A stretch of DNA of 64,000 nt. It comes from Isoptericola sp044389085. Its GTDB lineage: Bacteria; Actinomycetota; Actinomycetes; Actinomycetales; Cellulomonadaceae. Positions 1 to 8,787 of the stretch are shown piece by piece. A model generated the notes under the pieces. That model was not told where the DNA came from, ran no database searches, and was given only the letters and a program-made list of their open reading frames with translations. Both the position numbers and the translations under genes were made by a program. Position 1 is the first letter of the stretch. Every line of letters starts with the position of its first letter. The stretch covers positions 558,001-622,000 of the forward strand of contig NZ_JBIRXP010000002.1 in assembly GCF_044389085.1 (NCBI RefSeq), given 5' to 3'.

Positions 1-401
1 GGTCGCTCATGGCGGTGGCCCCGCAGGACTCCTTCCACGTGGTGCGCTACGACCCCGACGGCACCATGCGCGACCTGGAGCCCGTGGCCGACATGAGCAT
101 GTGCATCAACGGCGGCTACTTCGTGCTGCGGCAGGGCATCTTCGACTACCTCGGCGAGGGCGAGGACCTGGTGATGGACGCCTGCGTGCGCGCCGCCCGG
201 GACGGCCGGTTCCGCGTGCACCCGCACAGCGGGTTCTGGGCGCCGATGGACACGCTGAAGGAGCGCTCCGCGCTGGAGGAGATGAACCGTGCCGGCGACC
301 GGCCGTGGGCGGTGTGGGACCGCGGCGCGGTCCCCGCGCCGCGGCGCGTGCCCGAGGTCGAGGTCGGCGAGGTCGTGGGTCCCGCTCGTGCCAGCGCCTG
401 A
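1..401 (+). CDS. Sugar-1-phosphate cytidylyltransferase-like protein, C-terminal part (5' end outside window)
   Basis: The frame is open from base 3, so the gene begins before the window. The visible ~130 residues match the end of the glucose-1-phosphate cytidylyltransferase (RfbF-type) family: an NGGYFVL segment followed by GIFDYL, then HSGFWAPMDTLKE, the usual GFW-MDT signature near the C-terminus. Such enzymes make CDP-sugars for surface polysaccharides. It leads directly into the pyruvyl transferase gene, with a probable 14-base overlap, so it is probably co-transcribed with the downstream operon. The nucleotide-binding N-terminus is not visible, so substrate specificity is an inference. 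Confidence 0.8.
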   Translation, partial: SLMAVAPQDSFHVVRYDPDGTMRDLEPVADMSMCINGGYFVLRQGIFDYLGEGEDLVMDACVRAARDGRFRVHPHSGFWAPMDTLKERSALEEMNRAGDRPWAVWDRGAVPAPRRVPEVEVGEVVGPARASA

Positions 402-1677
402 GGCCCCGGTGCGCGCGGAGCGGGTGCGCGTGGGGCTGCTGGGCGAGTTCGGGGTGCACAACTTCGGGAACGAGGCGTCGCTGGCCGCCGTGCTGGACGT
501 GCTGCGCCCCGACGACCGGCTGGTGCCCGTGGTCGTCGCCGACCGGTGCGAGGCGGTGACCGCGGAGCACGGCGCGGCGGCAGTCCCGCTGCACCACCCC
601 GGTGGCCGGCGCGGGGGAGCGGGCGGCCTGCTCGGCAAGCTGGCCGACGCGCGCCACGCCTGGCGCACGGTCGGCGGCCTGGACGCCGTGGTCGTCCCCG
701 GTACCGGCATCTTCGAGGGCCTGGCGATCGCCCCCGGGGGGATCCCGCTCACCCTCTTCTGGTACGCCCTCGCCGCACGCCTCCGACGCCGGCCGTTCCT
801 CGTCCTGTCGGTCGGGGTGGACGCCGCCTTCCACCCGCTCACGGCGCGCCTGTTCCGCTGGACGCTGGCGGCCGCGACCGTCGCGACGGTGCGCGACGAG
901 GGGTCGGCGGACGCCGCGCGCCGGCTCGGGGTGCGGCGCGACCTCGACGTGGTGCCCGACCTGGTCCTCGGCCTGCCGGATCCCGGCACCCCCCGCCGGG
1001 AGCGCCCGCGGGTCGTCGTGGGCGTCATCGACTACCGGGGTCTCGGGACGGCGGAGGGACCGGCGGACCGTGCCGCGTACGTCGCCCGGACGGTGCGGGT
1101 CGTCGACCGGCTCGCGGGGTCGGGCGCCGACGTCGTGGTCGTCGGCGGCGCGCTGCCGGACGCGCCGACCGTGCGGGAGGTCGCCGCCCGTGCGGCGTCG
1201 GCCGGCCCCCGGCGCGTCGAGGCCGTGGAGGCGGAGTCGCTGGCGGACGTCTCGCGGGCGACGGCCGGGTCGTGGGCCGTCGTGGCGGCCCGGTACCACC
1301 ACCTCGTCACGGCGGTACGGCTGGGAGTCCCTGCCGTCTCGCTGGGCTACGGCGCGAAGCAGGGGTGGCTGCTCGAGCAGTTCGGCCAGGGGGACCGGGT
1401 GCACACGGTCGACGGCTTCGACCCGGAGGAGGTCGCGGACCAGGTCCTCGCCCTGCTGCGCGAGCCCCCGCCGGACACGCGCCCCGCGCGCGCCGAGGCG
1501 GCCCGGCGCCTGGCGGCCCAGGAGGACCGGCTCCGCGAGGTCCTCGCCTCGACCGTCCGCACCTCGACCGTCCGCACCTCGACCGTCCGCACCTCGACCG
1601 TCCGCACCTCGACCACCCGCGGAACGACCGTCCCCGGGGCGGCCGCCGTCCCGCCCGAGAGAGAGGCCGCCCGATGA
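388..1677 (+). CDS. Polysaccharide pyruvyl transferase family protein
   Basis: About 430 residues with the family's opening GLLGEFGVHNFGNEASL (like the GxxxxxNxGDE start of CsaB/WcaK-type pyruvyl transferases) and a late ARYHHLVTAVRLGVPAVSLGY segment, the conserved H-x-x-V/I-A-G-V-P region. The likely role is adding ketal pyruvate from PEP to a surface-glycan sugar, or a related transfer. I chose GTG at 388 because residues before it read as arginine-rich antisense-like sequence inside the upstream gene; ATG at 289 is the longest alternative. The C-terminus carries a tandem TSTVR repeat. The stop overlaps the next ATG (ATGA), so translation is probably coupled. Confidence 0.8.
   Translation: MPAPEAPVRAERVRVGLLGEFGVHNFGNEASLAAVLDVLRPDDRLVPVVVADRCEAVTAEHGAAAVPLHHPGGRRGGAGGLLGKLADARHAWRTVGGLDAVVVPGTGIFEGLAIAPGGIPLTLFWYALAARLRRRPFLVLSVGVDAAFHPLTARLFRWTLAAATVATVRDEGSADAARRLGVRRDLDVVPDLVLGLPDPGTPRRERPRVVVGVIDYRGLGTAEGPADRAAYVARTVRVVDRLAGSGADVVVVGGALPDAPTVREVAARAASAGPRRVEAVEAESLADVSRATAGSWAVVAARYHHLVTAVRLGVPAVSLGYGAKQGWLLEQFGQGDRVHTVDGFDPEEVADQVLALLREPPPDTRPARAEAARRLAAQEDRLREVLASTVRTSTVRTSTVRTSTVRTSTTRGTTVPGAAAVPPEREAAR
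1548..1622 (+). repeat. In-frame 15-bp tandem repeat in pyruvyl transferase gene
   Basis: The unit CTCGACCGTCCGCAC occurs four times without change (1548-1607), followed by one degenerate copy to 1622. Fifteen bases is five codons, so each copy adds STVRT to the C-terminal tail and copy-number change would keep the frame. It lies after the catalytic fold, in a tail that looks disordered. Confidence 0.9.
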
Positions 1678-2324
1678 TCGGCCTCGCGCTCCCCGACGGC
1701 CCGCTGCGGGTGGTGTGCCTCGCCGCGCACCCGGACGACGTCGAGATCGCCTGCGGCGGCACCCTCCTGGGGCTCGCGGCGCGCGGCGGCGTCGAGGCGG
1801 CGTTCCTCACGCTCACGGGCGGACCCGATCGTCAGGACGAGGCGCGCAGCGCCGCCGAGGCGTTCCTGCCCGGCGCGACGAGCGTCTTCGGCGGACTGCC
1901 GGACGGGCGCCTGCCGGACCGCTGGGGCGAGGCGCGCGCCGCGCTGCACGAGCACGCCGAACGGGTCCCCGCGCCGCACCTGGTCCTGGCGCCCCGGACC
2001 GACGACGCGCACCAGGACCACCGCCTCCTGGGCACCATGGCCCCCACGGTCTGGCGGGACGCCCTGGTGCTGCACTACGAGATCCCCAAGTGGGACGGCG
2101 ACATGGGGCGGCCGTCGTCCTACGTGCCCGTCCCCGAGGCGCTGGCCCGGCGCAAGGTGGAGCTGCTCGACGCCTGCTACCCCTCCCAGAAGGCCCACGA
2201 CTGGTGGGACCGGGAGGTGTTCCTCGGGCTCCTGCGGCTGCGGGGCATGGAGTGCCGCAGCCGCTACGCCGAGGCGTACGCCGTGACCAAGAGCGTGCTG
2301 TCGCTCGGCAGGGGGACCCCGTGA
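1674..2324 (+). CDS. PIG-L/LmbE family deacetylase
   Basis: 216 residues. The N-terminal AHPDDVE motif (His19, Asp21, Asp22) is the zinc-binding signature of PIG-L/LmbE deacetylases, and DDAHQDH near residue 110 supplies the distal histidines. The family removes N-acetyl groups from GlcNAc-containing lipids, thiols or glycans. The start is the ATG overlapping the upstream TGA, and the end overlaps the next gene by GTGA, so it is the middle cistron of a tightly coupled operon. In this context it probably deacetylates an amino sugar of the exported glycan or its lipid-linked precursor; that is inference. Confidence 0.85.
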   Translation: MIGLALPDGPLRVVCLAAHPDDVEIACGGTLLGLAARGGVEAAFLTLTGGPDRQDEARSAAEAFLPGATSVFGGLPDGRLPDRWGEARAALHEHAERVPAPHLVLAPRTDDAHQDHRLLGTMAPTVWRDALVLHYEIPKWDGDMGRPSSYVPVPEALARRKVELLDACYPSQKAHDWWDREVFLGLLRLRGMECRSRYAEAYAVTKSVLSLGRGTP

Positions 2325-3205
2325 GCGGCGGCGCACGGACCCCCGCCCTGTCGTTCGGCATGCCGGTGCACGACGGCGAACGGTTCCTCGAGGGCGCCCT
2401 CGCCGCGCTGCTCGCCCAGGACCTGGAGGACCTCGAGGTCGTCGTCTCGGACAACGGCTCGACCGACGGCACCGAGGAGATCTGCCGGTCCGTCGCCGCG
2501 GCCGACCCCCGCGTGCGGTACCTCCGCTCGGAGACGAACCACGGCGGCACGTGGAACTACCGCCGCGTCCTGGAGCGGTCGTCGGCACCCCTGTTCAGCT
2601 GGGCGGCCGTCGACGACCTCTGGCTCCCGACGTTCGCCTCGTCGTGCGTGCGGGCGCTCGACGAGCGTCCCGACGCCGTGCTCGCCATGACGCGGGCCCG
2701 GCTGGTCGACGGCGACGGCGTCGTGTCCGACGGGCTCCAGGACGCGGCGCTCGGGCTCGACGCCGGCACGCCGCACGAGCGGCTCCGCCGGCTCTTCCGG
2801 TCGCAGGCGTCGCACGTCATGTACGGCGTGATCCGGCGCTCGGCGCTCGCCCGTGCGCGCCCTCTGCGCCCGATGGTGGGCGACGACATCGTGCTGCTCA
2901 CCGAGCTGCTCTGCCAGGGACCGGCCCTCGTCGTCGACGACCGGGCGTTCCTGCAGCGGCGGGTGCCCGAGCAGCTGTCCCTGCAGGGCCAGGAGCAGGT
3001 GAAGTGGCACGCGCCGTCCGCGCGGGTCCGCTTCGCCTTCCCGCAGACGCGACTCAACCTCGAGCTGTACCGGGCCGTCGCGACGACGGGGCTCCCGCTC
3101 CGGGAGAAGGCACGCTGCTGGTCGCGGATCGGTCCCGGCTGGGTGCTGCCGCGATGGCGGGGCATGGCCCGCGACGTCGCGACGGCGGCCGGGTTCGCGG
3201 GCTGA
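2321..3205 (+). CDS. Glycosyltransferase family 2
   Basis: 294 residues with a GT-A fold signature: PALSFGMPVHDGERFL at the N-terminus, EVVVSDNGSTDGT (nucleotide-binding Asp) and AAVDDLW as the likely DxD-type metal site. No transmembrane segment is evident, so it probably acts on the cytoplasmic side of the membrane on a lipid-linked sugar acceptor. GTG at 2321 overlaps the deacetylase stop (GTGA). Donor sugar cannot be told from sequence. Confidence 0.85.
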   Translation: MSGGARTPALSFGMPVHDGERFLEGALAALLAQDLEDLEVVVSDNGSTDGTEEICRSVAAADPRVRYLRSETNHGGTWNYRRVLERSSAPLFSWAAVDDLWLPTFASSCVRALDERPDAVLAMTRARLVDGDGVVSDGLQDAALGLDAGTPHERLRRLFRSQASHVMYGVIRRSALARARPLRPMVGDDIVLLTELLCQGPALVVDDRAFLQRRVPEQLSLQGQEQVKWHAPSARVRFAFPQTRLNLELYRAVATTGLPLREKARCWSRIGPGWVLPRWRGMARDVATAAGFAG

Positions 3206-3218
3206 GCGGGGCGGCGAC

Positions 3219-4679
3219 GTGGTGCGGGGGCGGTCGCGGGGACGGCGGCGGGCGGTCGCGGTCGTGGCGGCGACGGCGGTGCTGGCGCTCGCGGTCGCAG
3301 GTGCCGTGATCTGGTGGGACCGGGAGCACGAGGGGCAGGCGAGCCGGATCGGCGGCACCGCCGGCCCGGTGGCCGCGGAGCTGCCCGCCGCCCCGCCCGC
3401 CCCCGAGGCTCCGGACGGGGCGCACCTCGTCTCCGGCATCGGGCCCGACGGGCGGTACTTCGTCGACCAGGACGGCGCGCCGGTGCTGGTGCGCGGCGAC
3501 TCGCCCTGGTCGATGCTCGTCGACCTGTCGCCCGAGGAGGCGCTGACGTACCTCGACGACCGGCAGGGGCGCGGCGTCAACGCGCTGATCGTCTCGCTGC
3601 TGGGGGCGACGGCCAACGGCGGGCCGTCCGACGACGGCGCGACCGCGGACGGGCTGCTCCCGTTCGTGGGCGGCGACGTGCTGTCCTGGGAACCCGCGTA
3701 CTGGGACCGCGCGCACACGATCCTCGCCGCCGCCGCGGAGCGCGGCATGTCCGTGTTCCTGTACCCGGTCGACGGCTGGACGGTGGGCCGCGCGTTCTCG
3801 CCGGCCTCCCAGCAGGACTGCCGCACCTACGGCGAGCGGGTGGGCCGGTGGGCCGCGGACCTGCCCGGGGTCGTCTGGATGACAGGGGGCGACTACTTCC
3901 CGGCGACGGACGACCCGGCCGCGGGCAGCGACGTCGACCGGTGCTTCGACCAGGTGGTCCAGGGCATCCGGGACACGGGCGACACCCGGCCCTTCTCGAT
4001 CCAGCTGGGCTACCCGCGGTCCGTCTCCACGGACGACCCGTACTGGGCGTCGCGCGTGGACTTCAGCTTCGTCTACTCGTACCCGCCCGCCCCCGACGCC
4101 GTGCGGCAGGCCTACGACCACGAGCCCGCGATCCCCGCGCTCTTCGCCGAGGGGAACTACGAGGGGGAGAACAACGACGGCGGGCCGCCCGCCACCCCGG
4201 AGTCCCTGCGGCGGCAGGCCGCGTGGGCCCTGACCTCGGGCTCGCCGGGGGACTTCTACGGCAGCGACGACTGGGAGTTCCTCGACGGCTGGCAGGACCG
4301 CCTCGACGCGCCGGGGCTCCGGCAGGTCGGCGTGGTGCGGGACGTGCTCGAGGCGCTGCCCTGGTGGCAGCTGCGCCCGTCGGACGACCTCCTGATCGCC
4401 GGTGCGGGCGAGGCGCGCGTCGACGACACGACGGACGTCCTCGACGGCGACCGCGCGACGGCGGCGGTCACGGCGGACGGCCGCACCGCCGTCGTCTACG
4501 TCCCGACCGCGCGTGAGCTCGGCCTCGACCTGGGCGTGCTCGCCGCCGGGCCGACGGCGCGCTGGGTGGACCCGTCGTCGGGAGAGGCGACCGACGTCGC
4601 GCTGACCGAGCGGCTGCGCACCCCTGGCCGCAACGCCGACGGCGGGGGTGACTGGCTGCTGGTGATCGGCCCGGGCTGA
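3219..4679 (+). CDS. Membrane-anchored DUF4038 / apiosidase-like glycoside hydrolase
   Basis: About 486 residues. An Arg-rich start and one hydrophobic segment (about residues 12-31) make a signal anchor, followed by a Pro/Ala linker. The body resembles the DUF4038 apiosidase-like TIM barrel: YFVDQDGAPVLVRGDSPW opening, YLDDRQGRGVNAL, and a VVWMTGGDYFP strand. The C-terminus (ARWVDPSSGEATDV ... DWLLVIGPG) matches the small collagen-binding-like beta domain that usually follows DUF4038. It probably trims or edits a cell-surface glycan. It follows the GT2 gene by 13 bases. GTG at 3219 is the assigned start; GTG at 3222 is equally possible. Confidence 0.75.
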   Translation: MVRGRSRGRRRAVAVVAATAVLALAVAGAVIWWDREHEGQASRIGGTAGPVAAELPAAPPAPEAPDGAHLVSGIGPDGRYFVDQDGAPVLVRGDSPWSMLVDLSPEEALTYLDDRQGRGVNALIVSLLGATANGGPSDDGATADGLLPFVGGDVLSWEPAYWDRAHTILAAAAERGMSVFLYPVDGWTVGRAFSPASQQDCRTYGERVGRWAADLPGVVWMTGGDYFPATDDPAAGSDVDRCFDQVVQGIRDTGDTRPFSIQLGYPRSVSTDDPYWASRVDFSFVYSYPPAPDAVRQAYDHEPAIPALFAEGNYEGENNDGGPPATPESLRRQAAWALTSGSPGDFYGSDDWEFLDGWQDRLDAPGLRQVGVVRDVLEALPWWQLRPSDDLLIAGAGEARVDDTTDVLDGDRATAAVTADGRTAVVYVPTARELGLDLGVLAAGPTARWVDPSSGEATDVALTERLRTPGRNADGGGDWLLVIGPG

Positions 4680-4718
4680 TCGGTCCGGACTGATCGGGTC
4701 GTGCTGATCGGGTCGTGC
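4676..4718 (+). repeat. Short direct repeats in convergent gap
   Basis: CTGATCGG(G)TC occurs three times at 14-nt spacing (4676, 4690, 4704). The first copy contains the TGA stop of the upstream hydrolase. It fills most of the 50-base convergent gap; no clear terminator hairpin is visible. Confidence 0.6.
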
Positions 4719-4729
4719 TGGGCGGACCG

Positions 4730-5926
4730 CTAGGGCGCGGGCGTCCCCGCCGGGCTCGCGGAGGTCAGGCCGAGGTCGGCGAGCACGGTGTCGAGCCGCC
4801 GCCGCGCCACCCGCCAGTCGTGCCCCCGCGCGTGCCGGAGGCAGCGGTCGCGGGTCGCGGCCAGGAGAGCGCGGTCGTCGGCGAGCACCTCCAGCGCCGA
4901 CGCCAGGGCGTCCGGGGAGCCGGGCGGGACAAGGATCCCGGCGTCGCCCGCCGCCTCGGGGACGCCTCCCGTCCGCGAGGCGACGACCGCCGCCCCGGAC
5001 GCCATCCCCTCCAGCACGGTGAGGGCGAACGGCTCGGCCCACCGGGACGGCACCACGACGACGTCCGCCGCGCGCAGCAGCGCGGCCACCTCGTCCCGGG
5101 GGCGGAACGGGAGCCAGCGCACGGCGTCGCCGAGCGGCTCGGCGGCGGCCCGCAGCTCGCGCTCGTACCGGGTGAGCGGCGCACCGGGGGCGAAGTGCGG
5201 GGTGCCGACGAGGGTGGCGACCACGTCCCGCCGGCGGAGCCGGAGCAGGGCGTCCACGAGCACGTCGGGGCCCTTGTCGGGCACGGTGCGCCCGACGAAC
5301 ACGACCCGCAGGGGACCACCGGCCTCCTGCCGCCCGTCGGCAGGGCGGAAGAGGCCGGTGTCGACCCCGTTGTGGACCACCTGCACCCGGTCGCGCAGCC
5401 GCGGCGGCAGGCGGTGCGCGGTCCGCTCGGCCACGTAGCGGCTGACGCAGACGACGGCGCCCGCGCGGTCGAGCACCCGGGCCGCCTCCCGGGCCGAGTA
5501 CGTGCGCAGCAGCTCGTTGTGCGCGTAGAGCACCGCGGCGTGCCGGTCGGTGTCCACGAGCGGGACGAGCTGGGGGAGGTTGTGGCCGAGGACGACGGAA
5601 GCGGGCCACCGCGCCTGGTCCGCGAGCGCGGCGGCGAGCGGCCGCCGGGCGCCGGCCCGGGGGAGGCCCAGGCGCGCCGCCGCGGCGTCGAGGTAGCGGT
5701 CGGCGCGGCGGGAGGGCACGGGGTCGTACTCGAGGACGTCGGCGCTCGGGTAGCGGTCGGGGTAGGTGCCGCGCGCGACGGCGACGACCGACCGCGGGGC
5801 CCCGGCCGGGGCGGCGGACGCGAGGCCGTGCACGACCGAGGGCAGGGCGCTCCCGGTCGAGGGGGAGAAGTGGTCGCCGGGCGTGATCACGTGCAGGTGG
5901 CTCCCGGCCCGGACTCCGCTGGCCAT
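4730..5926 (-). CDS. Glycosyltransferase family 4 (group 1)
   Basis: 398 residues. The GT-B C-terminal half is clear: VVHNGVDTGLFRP, VVFVGRTVPDKGPDVLVDAL, then the donor-binding VVPSRWAEPFALTVLEGMASGAAVVASRTGGVPE with the conserved E-x7-E pattern. No membrane segment is visible, so it is a cytosolic or peripheral transferase. The ATG at 5926 lies 7 bases after a TAGGCT -10 element (5939-5934), implying leaderless transcription, and TTTCACCC-type repeats lie just upstream. It is convergent with the hydrolase and divergent from the flippase gene. Confidence 0.85.
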   Translation of the reverse strand: MASGVRAGSHLHVITPGDHFSPSTGSALPSVVHGLASAAPAGAPRSVVAVARGTYPDRYPSADVLEYDPVPSRRADRYLDAAAARLGLPRAGARRPLAAALADQARWPASVVLGHNLPQLVPLVDTDRHAAVLYAHNELLRTYSAREAARVLDRAGAVVCVSRYVAERTAHRLPPRLRDRVQVVHNGVDTGLFRPADGRQEAGGPLRVVFVGRTVPDKGPDVLVDALLRLRRRDVVATLVGTPHFAPGAPLTRYERELRAAAEPLGDAVRWLPFRPRDEVAALLRAADVVVVPSRWAEPFALTVLEGMASGAAVVASRTGGVPEAAGDAGILVPPGSPDALASALEVLADDRALLAATRDRCLRHARGHDWRVARRRLDTVLADLGLTSASPAGTPAP

Positions 5927-5933
5927 GCCGTCG

Positions 5934-5992
5934 AGCCTAGGTGGCGGGCGGCCGCCTCCCGAGGGTGAAACGTGCCCGGGCCCGGCTGAAAA
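5934..5992 (-). promoter_or_regulatory. Promoter with PHO-box-like repeats for the GT4 gene
   Basis: Read on the minus strand: a TTTCAGCC half-site (5991-5984), a TTTCACCC half-site 21 nt further on (5970-5963), a 23-nt gap, then TAGGCT (5939-5934) and 7 bases to ATG. The half-sites fit the TTCACC core of PHO boxes bound by PhoP-type OmpR-family regulators. The gap is about one helical turn shorter than in the sister promoters. No equivalent layout is visible toward the flippase gene. Confidence 0.55.
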
Positions 5993-6100
5993 ACCGCCCC
6001 GGCCCTCGGAATGCGGGCAGTCGTCGGAAACGATGGCCGGTGTGACCATGAGCGCCGACCTCCGCCGAACGGGCCGTCCTCCGGCCGCCCGGGGAGTGCG

Positions 6101-7690
6101 ATGAGCACCGACGAGAAGGCGGTCGAGCCGGGGCCAGTGGCGGGCGACGTCCCGCCCGGCGAGGCCATGTCGCGCGGCGAGCTCCAGGACAGGGCGATCC
6201 GGGGCGCCCTGTGGACGCTCGTGCACGTCGCCGTCATGCTGCCGCTGGCGTTCGCGGTGAACATCGTCGTCGCGCGCGTCCTCGGCGTGGTCGACTACGG
6301 GCGCCTCGCGTACCTCTCGACCGTCCTCGCCCTCGTCCTGACGACCATCGACCTGGGTGTCGGCACGGGGCTCGTCCAGTTCGGGTCGAAGGCGCACGCC
6401 GCCGGCCGGTTCGCCGAGGTGCGGCACATGCTCCAGGCGGCGCAGGGCTACAAGATGCTCGTGGGCGTGCCGGTGGTGGGCACGGCGCTGCTGCTGCTGA
6501 TCGACGCCGATCCCGTGCTCACCGTGATCGCCCTCGTCTTCGGCGTGCTGGTGCCCCTGACGTTCTCGGGAGCGGGCGACGCGCTGGCCATCGAGAACAA
6601 GACGGCACAGAACGCGCAGTCGGCGATGATCGTCAACCTCGTCGCCCAGGTCCTGGTCGTGGTCGCGGCCACGACGGTGGGCACCGCCGACGCGATCTGG
6701 GCGGTGCGGCTCGTCGCGGCGGGGCTGGGCGCCGTGGCCTACCTGTACTTCGTGGCGCCGATGTACCGGCGGGTCCTGCTGCGCCCCCGCCTGCGCCGGT
6801 TCCCGCCCGGCTTCTGGGCGTTCGCGCTGCCGGCCGGCGCGGCCGGCCTCGTCGAGGCGTTCGTGTCCTCGCGCAGCGAGGTGCTCGTGCTGACGTGGAT
6901 GTCCGAGCCGGAGGCGGCCGGCGTCTTCGCGCTCGCGATCGGGCTCGGTGCGCACCTGTTCGCCCCGGCCCAGTCGTTGCTCGGGCCGCTCGTGCCGGCG
7001 ATCTCCGGGCTGCGCGAGGTGGACCACGAGGCGGTGGGCCGCGCGCTCGACCGCACCCTGCGCGCGTCGTCGACCGCCACGGCGGGCGTCGTGGCGGCAG
7101 CGACCCCGGCGTTCGCGCTGCTGGTGCCGACGATCTACGGCCCGGAGTTCTCCGCCGTCCCGCCGGTCCTCGTGGTCCTCAGCGTCGCCGGCGGGCTGCT
7201 CGTCATGGCGGGGCCGCTCAAGGCGTTCCTCATGGCGCGGCTCAAGGGCACGTGGCTGCTGTGGACCAACCTGGCCTGCCTGGTCGTGGACGTGGGGCTC
7301 ACCGTCGCGCTGGTGCGCCCGCTCGGGCTGTGGGCGGCGGTGCTCGGCAACGCCACGGCGGCGGTGCTGCTCTTCGGCGGCCTGCTGTACCTGGAGGCGC
7401 GGTCGCTGCGCCTGCCGGCCCGGCGGGCCCTGGGCACGGTCCTGCCGTTCGTGCTCGGCGCGGTGATCTCGGTGCTGACCTGGTGGGGCGTGAACGAGGT
7501 GGGCGCGCCGGCCGTGCCGTCCGCCGTCGTGGCCGGCGTGCTCGGGCTCGGGCTGTTCGTCGGGGCGGTGCGCCTCTGCCGGACGGGTCTGACTCCCGCC
7601 GACGCCGACGCCGTCGCGCGCTCCGTGCCGGCGCGGGTGCGGGCCGTGGCCCTGCCGGTGCTGCGGGTCGTCGCTGCGAGCCGGGCATGA
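6101..7690 (+). CDS. Wzx-type polysaccharide flippase
   Basis: 529 residues with about 12-14 hydrophobic segments starting at ALWTLVHVAVMLPLAFAVNIVVARVLGVVDYG, the typical first helices of the MATE/MOP-superfamily polysaccharide flippases. It should turn lipid-linked repeat units across the membrane for assembly outside. The start is the ATG preceded by GGGGAG at 4 bases. The stop overlaps the next ATG (ATGA). No Wzy polymerase is visible in the window. Confidence 0.85.
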   Translation: MSTDEKAVEPGPVAGDVPPGEAMSRGELQDRAIRGALWTLVHVAVMLPLAFAVNIVVARVLGVVDYGRLAYLSTVLALVLTTIDLGVGTGLVQFGSKAHAAGRFAEVRHMLQAAQGYKMLVGVPVVGTALLLLIDADPVLTVIALVFGVLVPLTFSGAGDALAIENKTAQNAQSAMIVNLVAQVLVVVAATTVGTADAIWAVRLVAAGLGAVAYLYFVAPMYRRVLLRPRLRRFPPGFWAFALPAGAAGLVEAFVSSRSEVLVLTWMSEPEAAGVFALAIGLGAHLFAPAQSLLGPLVPAISGLREVDHEAVGRALDRTLRASSTATAGVVAAATPAFALLVPTIYGPEFSAVPPVLVVLSVAGGLLVMAGPLKAFLMARLKGTWLLWTNLACLVVDVGLTVALVRPLGLWAAVLGNATAAVLLFGGLLYLEARSLRLPARRALGTVLPFVLGAVISVLTWWGVNEVGAPAVPSAVVAGVLGLGLFVGAVRLCRTGLTPADADAVARSVPARVRAVALPVLRVVAASRA

Positions 7691-8787
7691 CGGGCACGGG
7701 CAGCGTGCCGGACGAGAGGAACGAGACGTTGGACGCCAGAGCGGTCGCCTTCTACCTGCCGCAGTTCCACCCCATCCCGGAGAACGACACGTGGTGGGGC
7801 CCGGGGTTCACCGAGTGGACCAACGTGGCCCGGGCACGCCGCCTGTACCCCGGTCACCGGCAGCCGCTGGTCCCCGCGGACCTCGGGTTCTACGACCTGC
7901 GGCTGCCCGAGACGCGCGCGGCGCAGTCCGAGCTGGCGCACCAGTACGGCGTCGAGGCGTTCGCGTACTGGCACTACTGGTTCGGCAACGGGCGGCGCAT
8001 CCTGGAGCGCCCGTTCGCGGAGGTGCTGGCCTCCGGGGCGCCCGACGTGTCGTTCTGCCTCGCCTGGGCGAACCAGACGTGGAGCGGGATCTGGCACGGC
8101 GAGGCCGACCGCATCCTCGTGCAGCAGCACTACCCGGGCGTCGAGGACTACACCGCCCACTTCGAGGCCGTGCTGCCCGCCTTCCGCGACCCCCGCTACC
8201 TGCGGGTCGGCGGGCGGCCCGTGTTCTACGTGTTCCGCCCGGAGGAGCTGCCCGACGCCGCTGTCTTCGTCGACCTCTGGCAGTCGCTGGCCCGCAAGGC
8301 CGGGCTCGAGGGCCTCTACCTCGTCGCGGAGATGAGCGACCTGCTGGGCGGCGGGCCGCGGTACGACCGCGTCAAGGAGGACGGGTTCGACGCCGGGGTG
8401 TACATGCGGATGCCGGCGGGGACGTCGCGGGCGGAGCTGCTGCGGATGCGGGCGTACCGCCGGCTGGCGGGCGGTCCCGAGGTGTTCCCGTACTCGACCG
8501 ACTGGGCGGGGCAGAACCGCACCGGGGACCTGATCCAGCCGTGCGTGTACCCCAACTGGGACAACACGCCGCGATCCGGCCGCGGCGGCGTCGTGCTGCA
8601 CGGCGCGACGCCGGAGAAGTTCGGCCAGAACGTGCGCCAGGCGGTGGCGTCGGTCGCGCACCGCCCCGCCGACGAGCGCCTGCTGTGGGTCAAGTCGTGG
8701 AACGAGTGGGCGGAGGGCAACCACCTCGAGCCGGACCTCCGGCACGGCCGCGGCTGGCTCGAGGCCCTGCGGGACGGCCTGCGATGA
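7687..8787 (+). CDS. WbsX-like glycan biosynthesis protein (GH99-like domain)
   Basis: 366 residues. AFYLPQFHPIPENDTWWG near the N-terminus, then GFTEWTNV, YWHYWFGNGRRILERP, WANQTWSG and a C-terminal WVKSWNEWAEGNHLEP are the hallmarks of the WbsX/glycosyltransferase-like family, which shares the GH99 barrel fold. Members are found in O-antigen and exopolysaccharide loci and are thought to act as transferases or glycan-processing enzymes. It is coupled to the flippase (ATGA) and to the next GT4 gene (ATGA), so the three form one translationally coupled unit. Confidence 0.85.
   Translation: MTGTGSVPDERNETLDARAVAFYLPQFHPIPENDTWWGPGFTEWTNVARARRLYPGHRQPLVPADLGFYDLRLPETRAAQSELAHQYGVEAFAYWHYWFGNGRRILERPFAEVLASGAPDVSFCLAWANQTWSGIWHGEADRILVQQHYPGVEDYTAHFEAVLPAFRDPRYLRVGGRPVFYVFRPEELPDAAVFVDLWQSLARKAGLEGLYLVAEMSDLLGGGPRYDRVKEDGFDAGVYMRMPAGTSRAELLRMRAYRRLAGGPEVFPYSTDWAGQNRTGDLIQPCVYPNWDNTPRSGRGGVVLHGATPEKFGQNVRQAVASVAHRPADERLLWVKSWNEWAEGNHLEPDLRHGRGWLEALRDGLR

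Noticed and set aside
5963..6101. Same regulated promoter for the flippase gene
   Set aside because: In the plus direction the half-sites have the opposite orientation and no -10 follows at the shared spacing.
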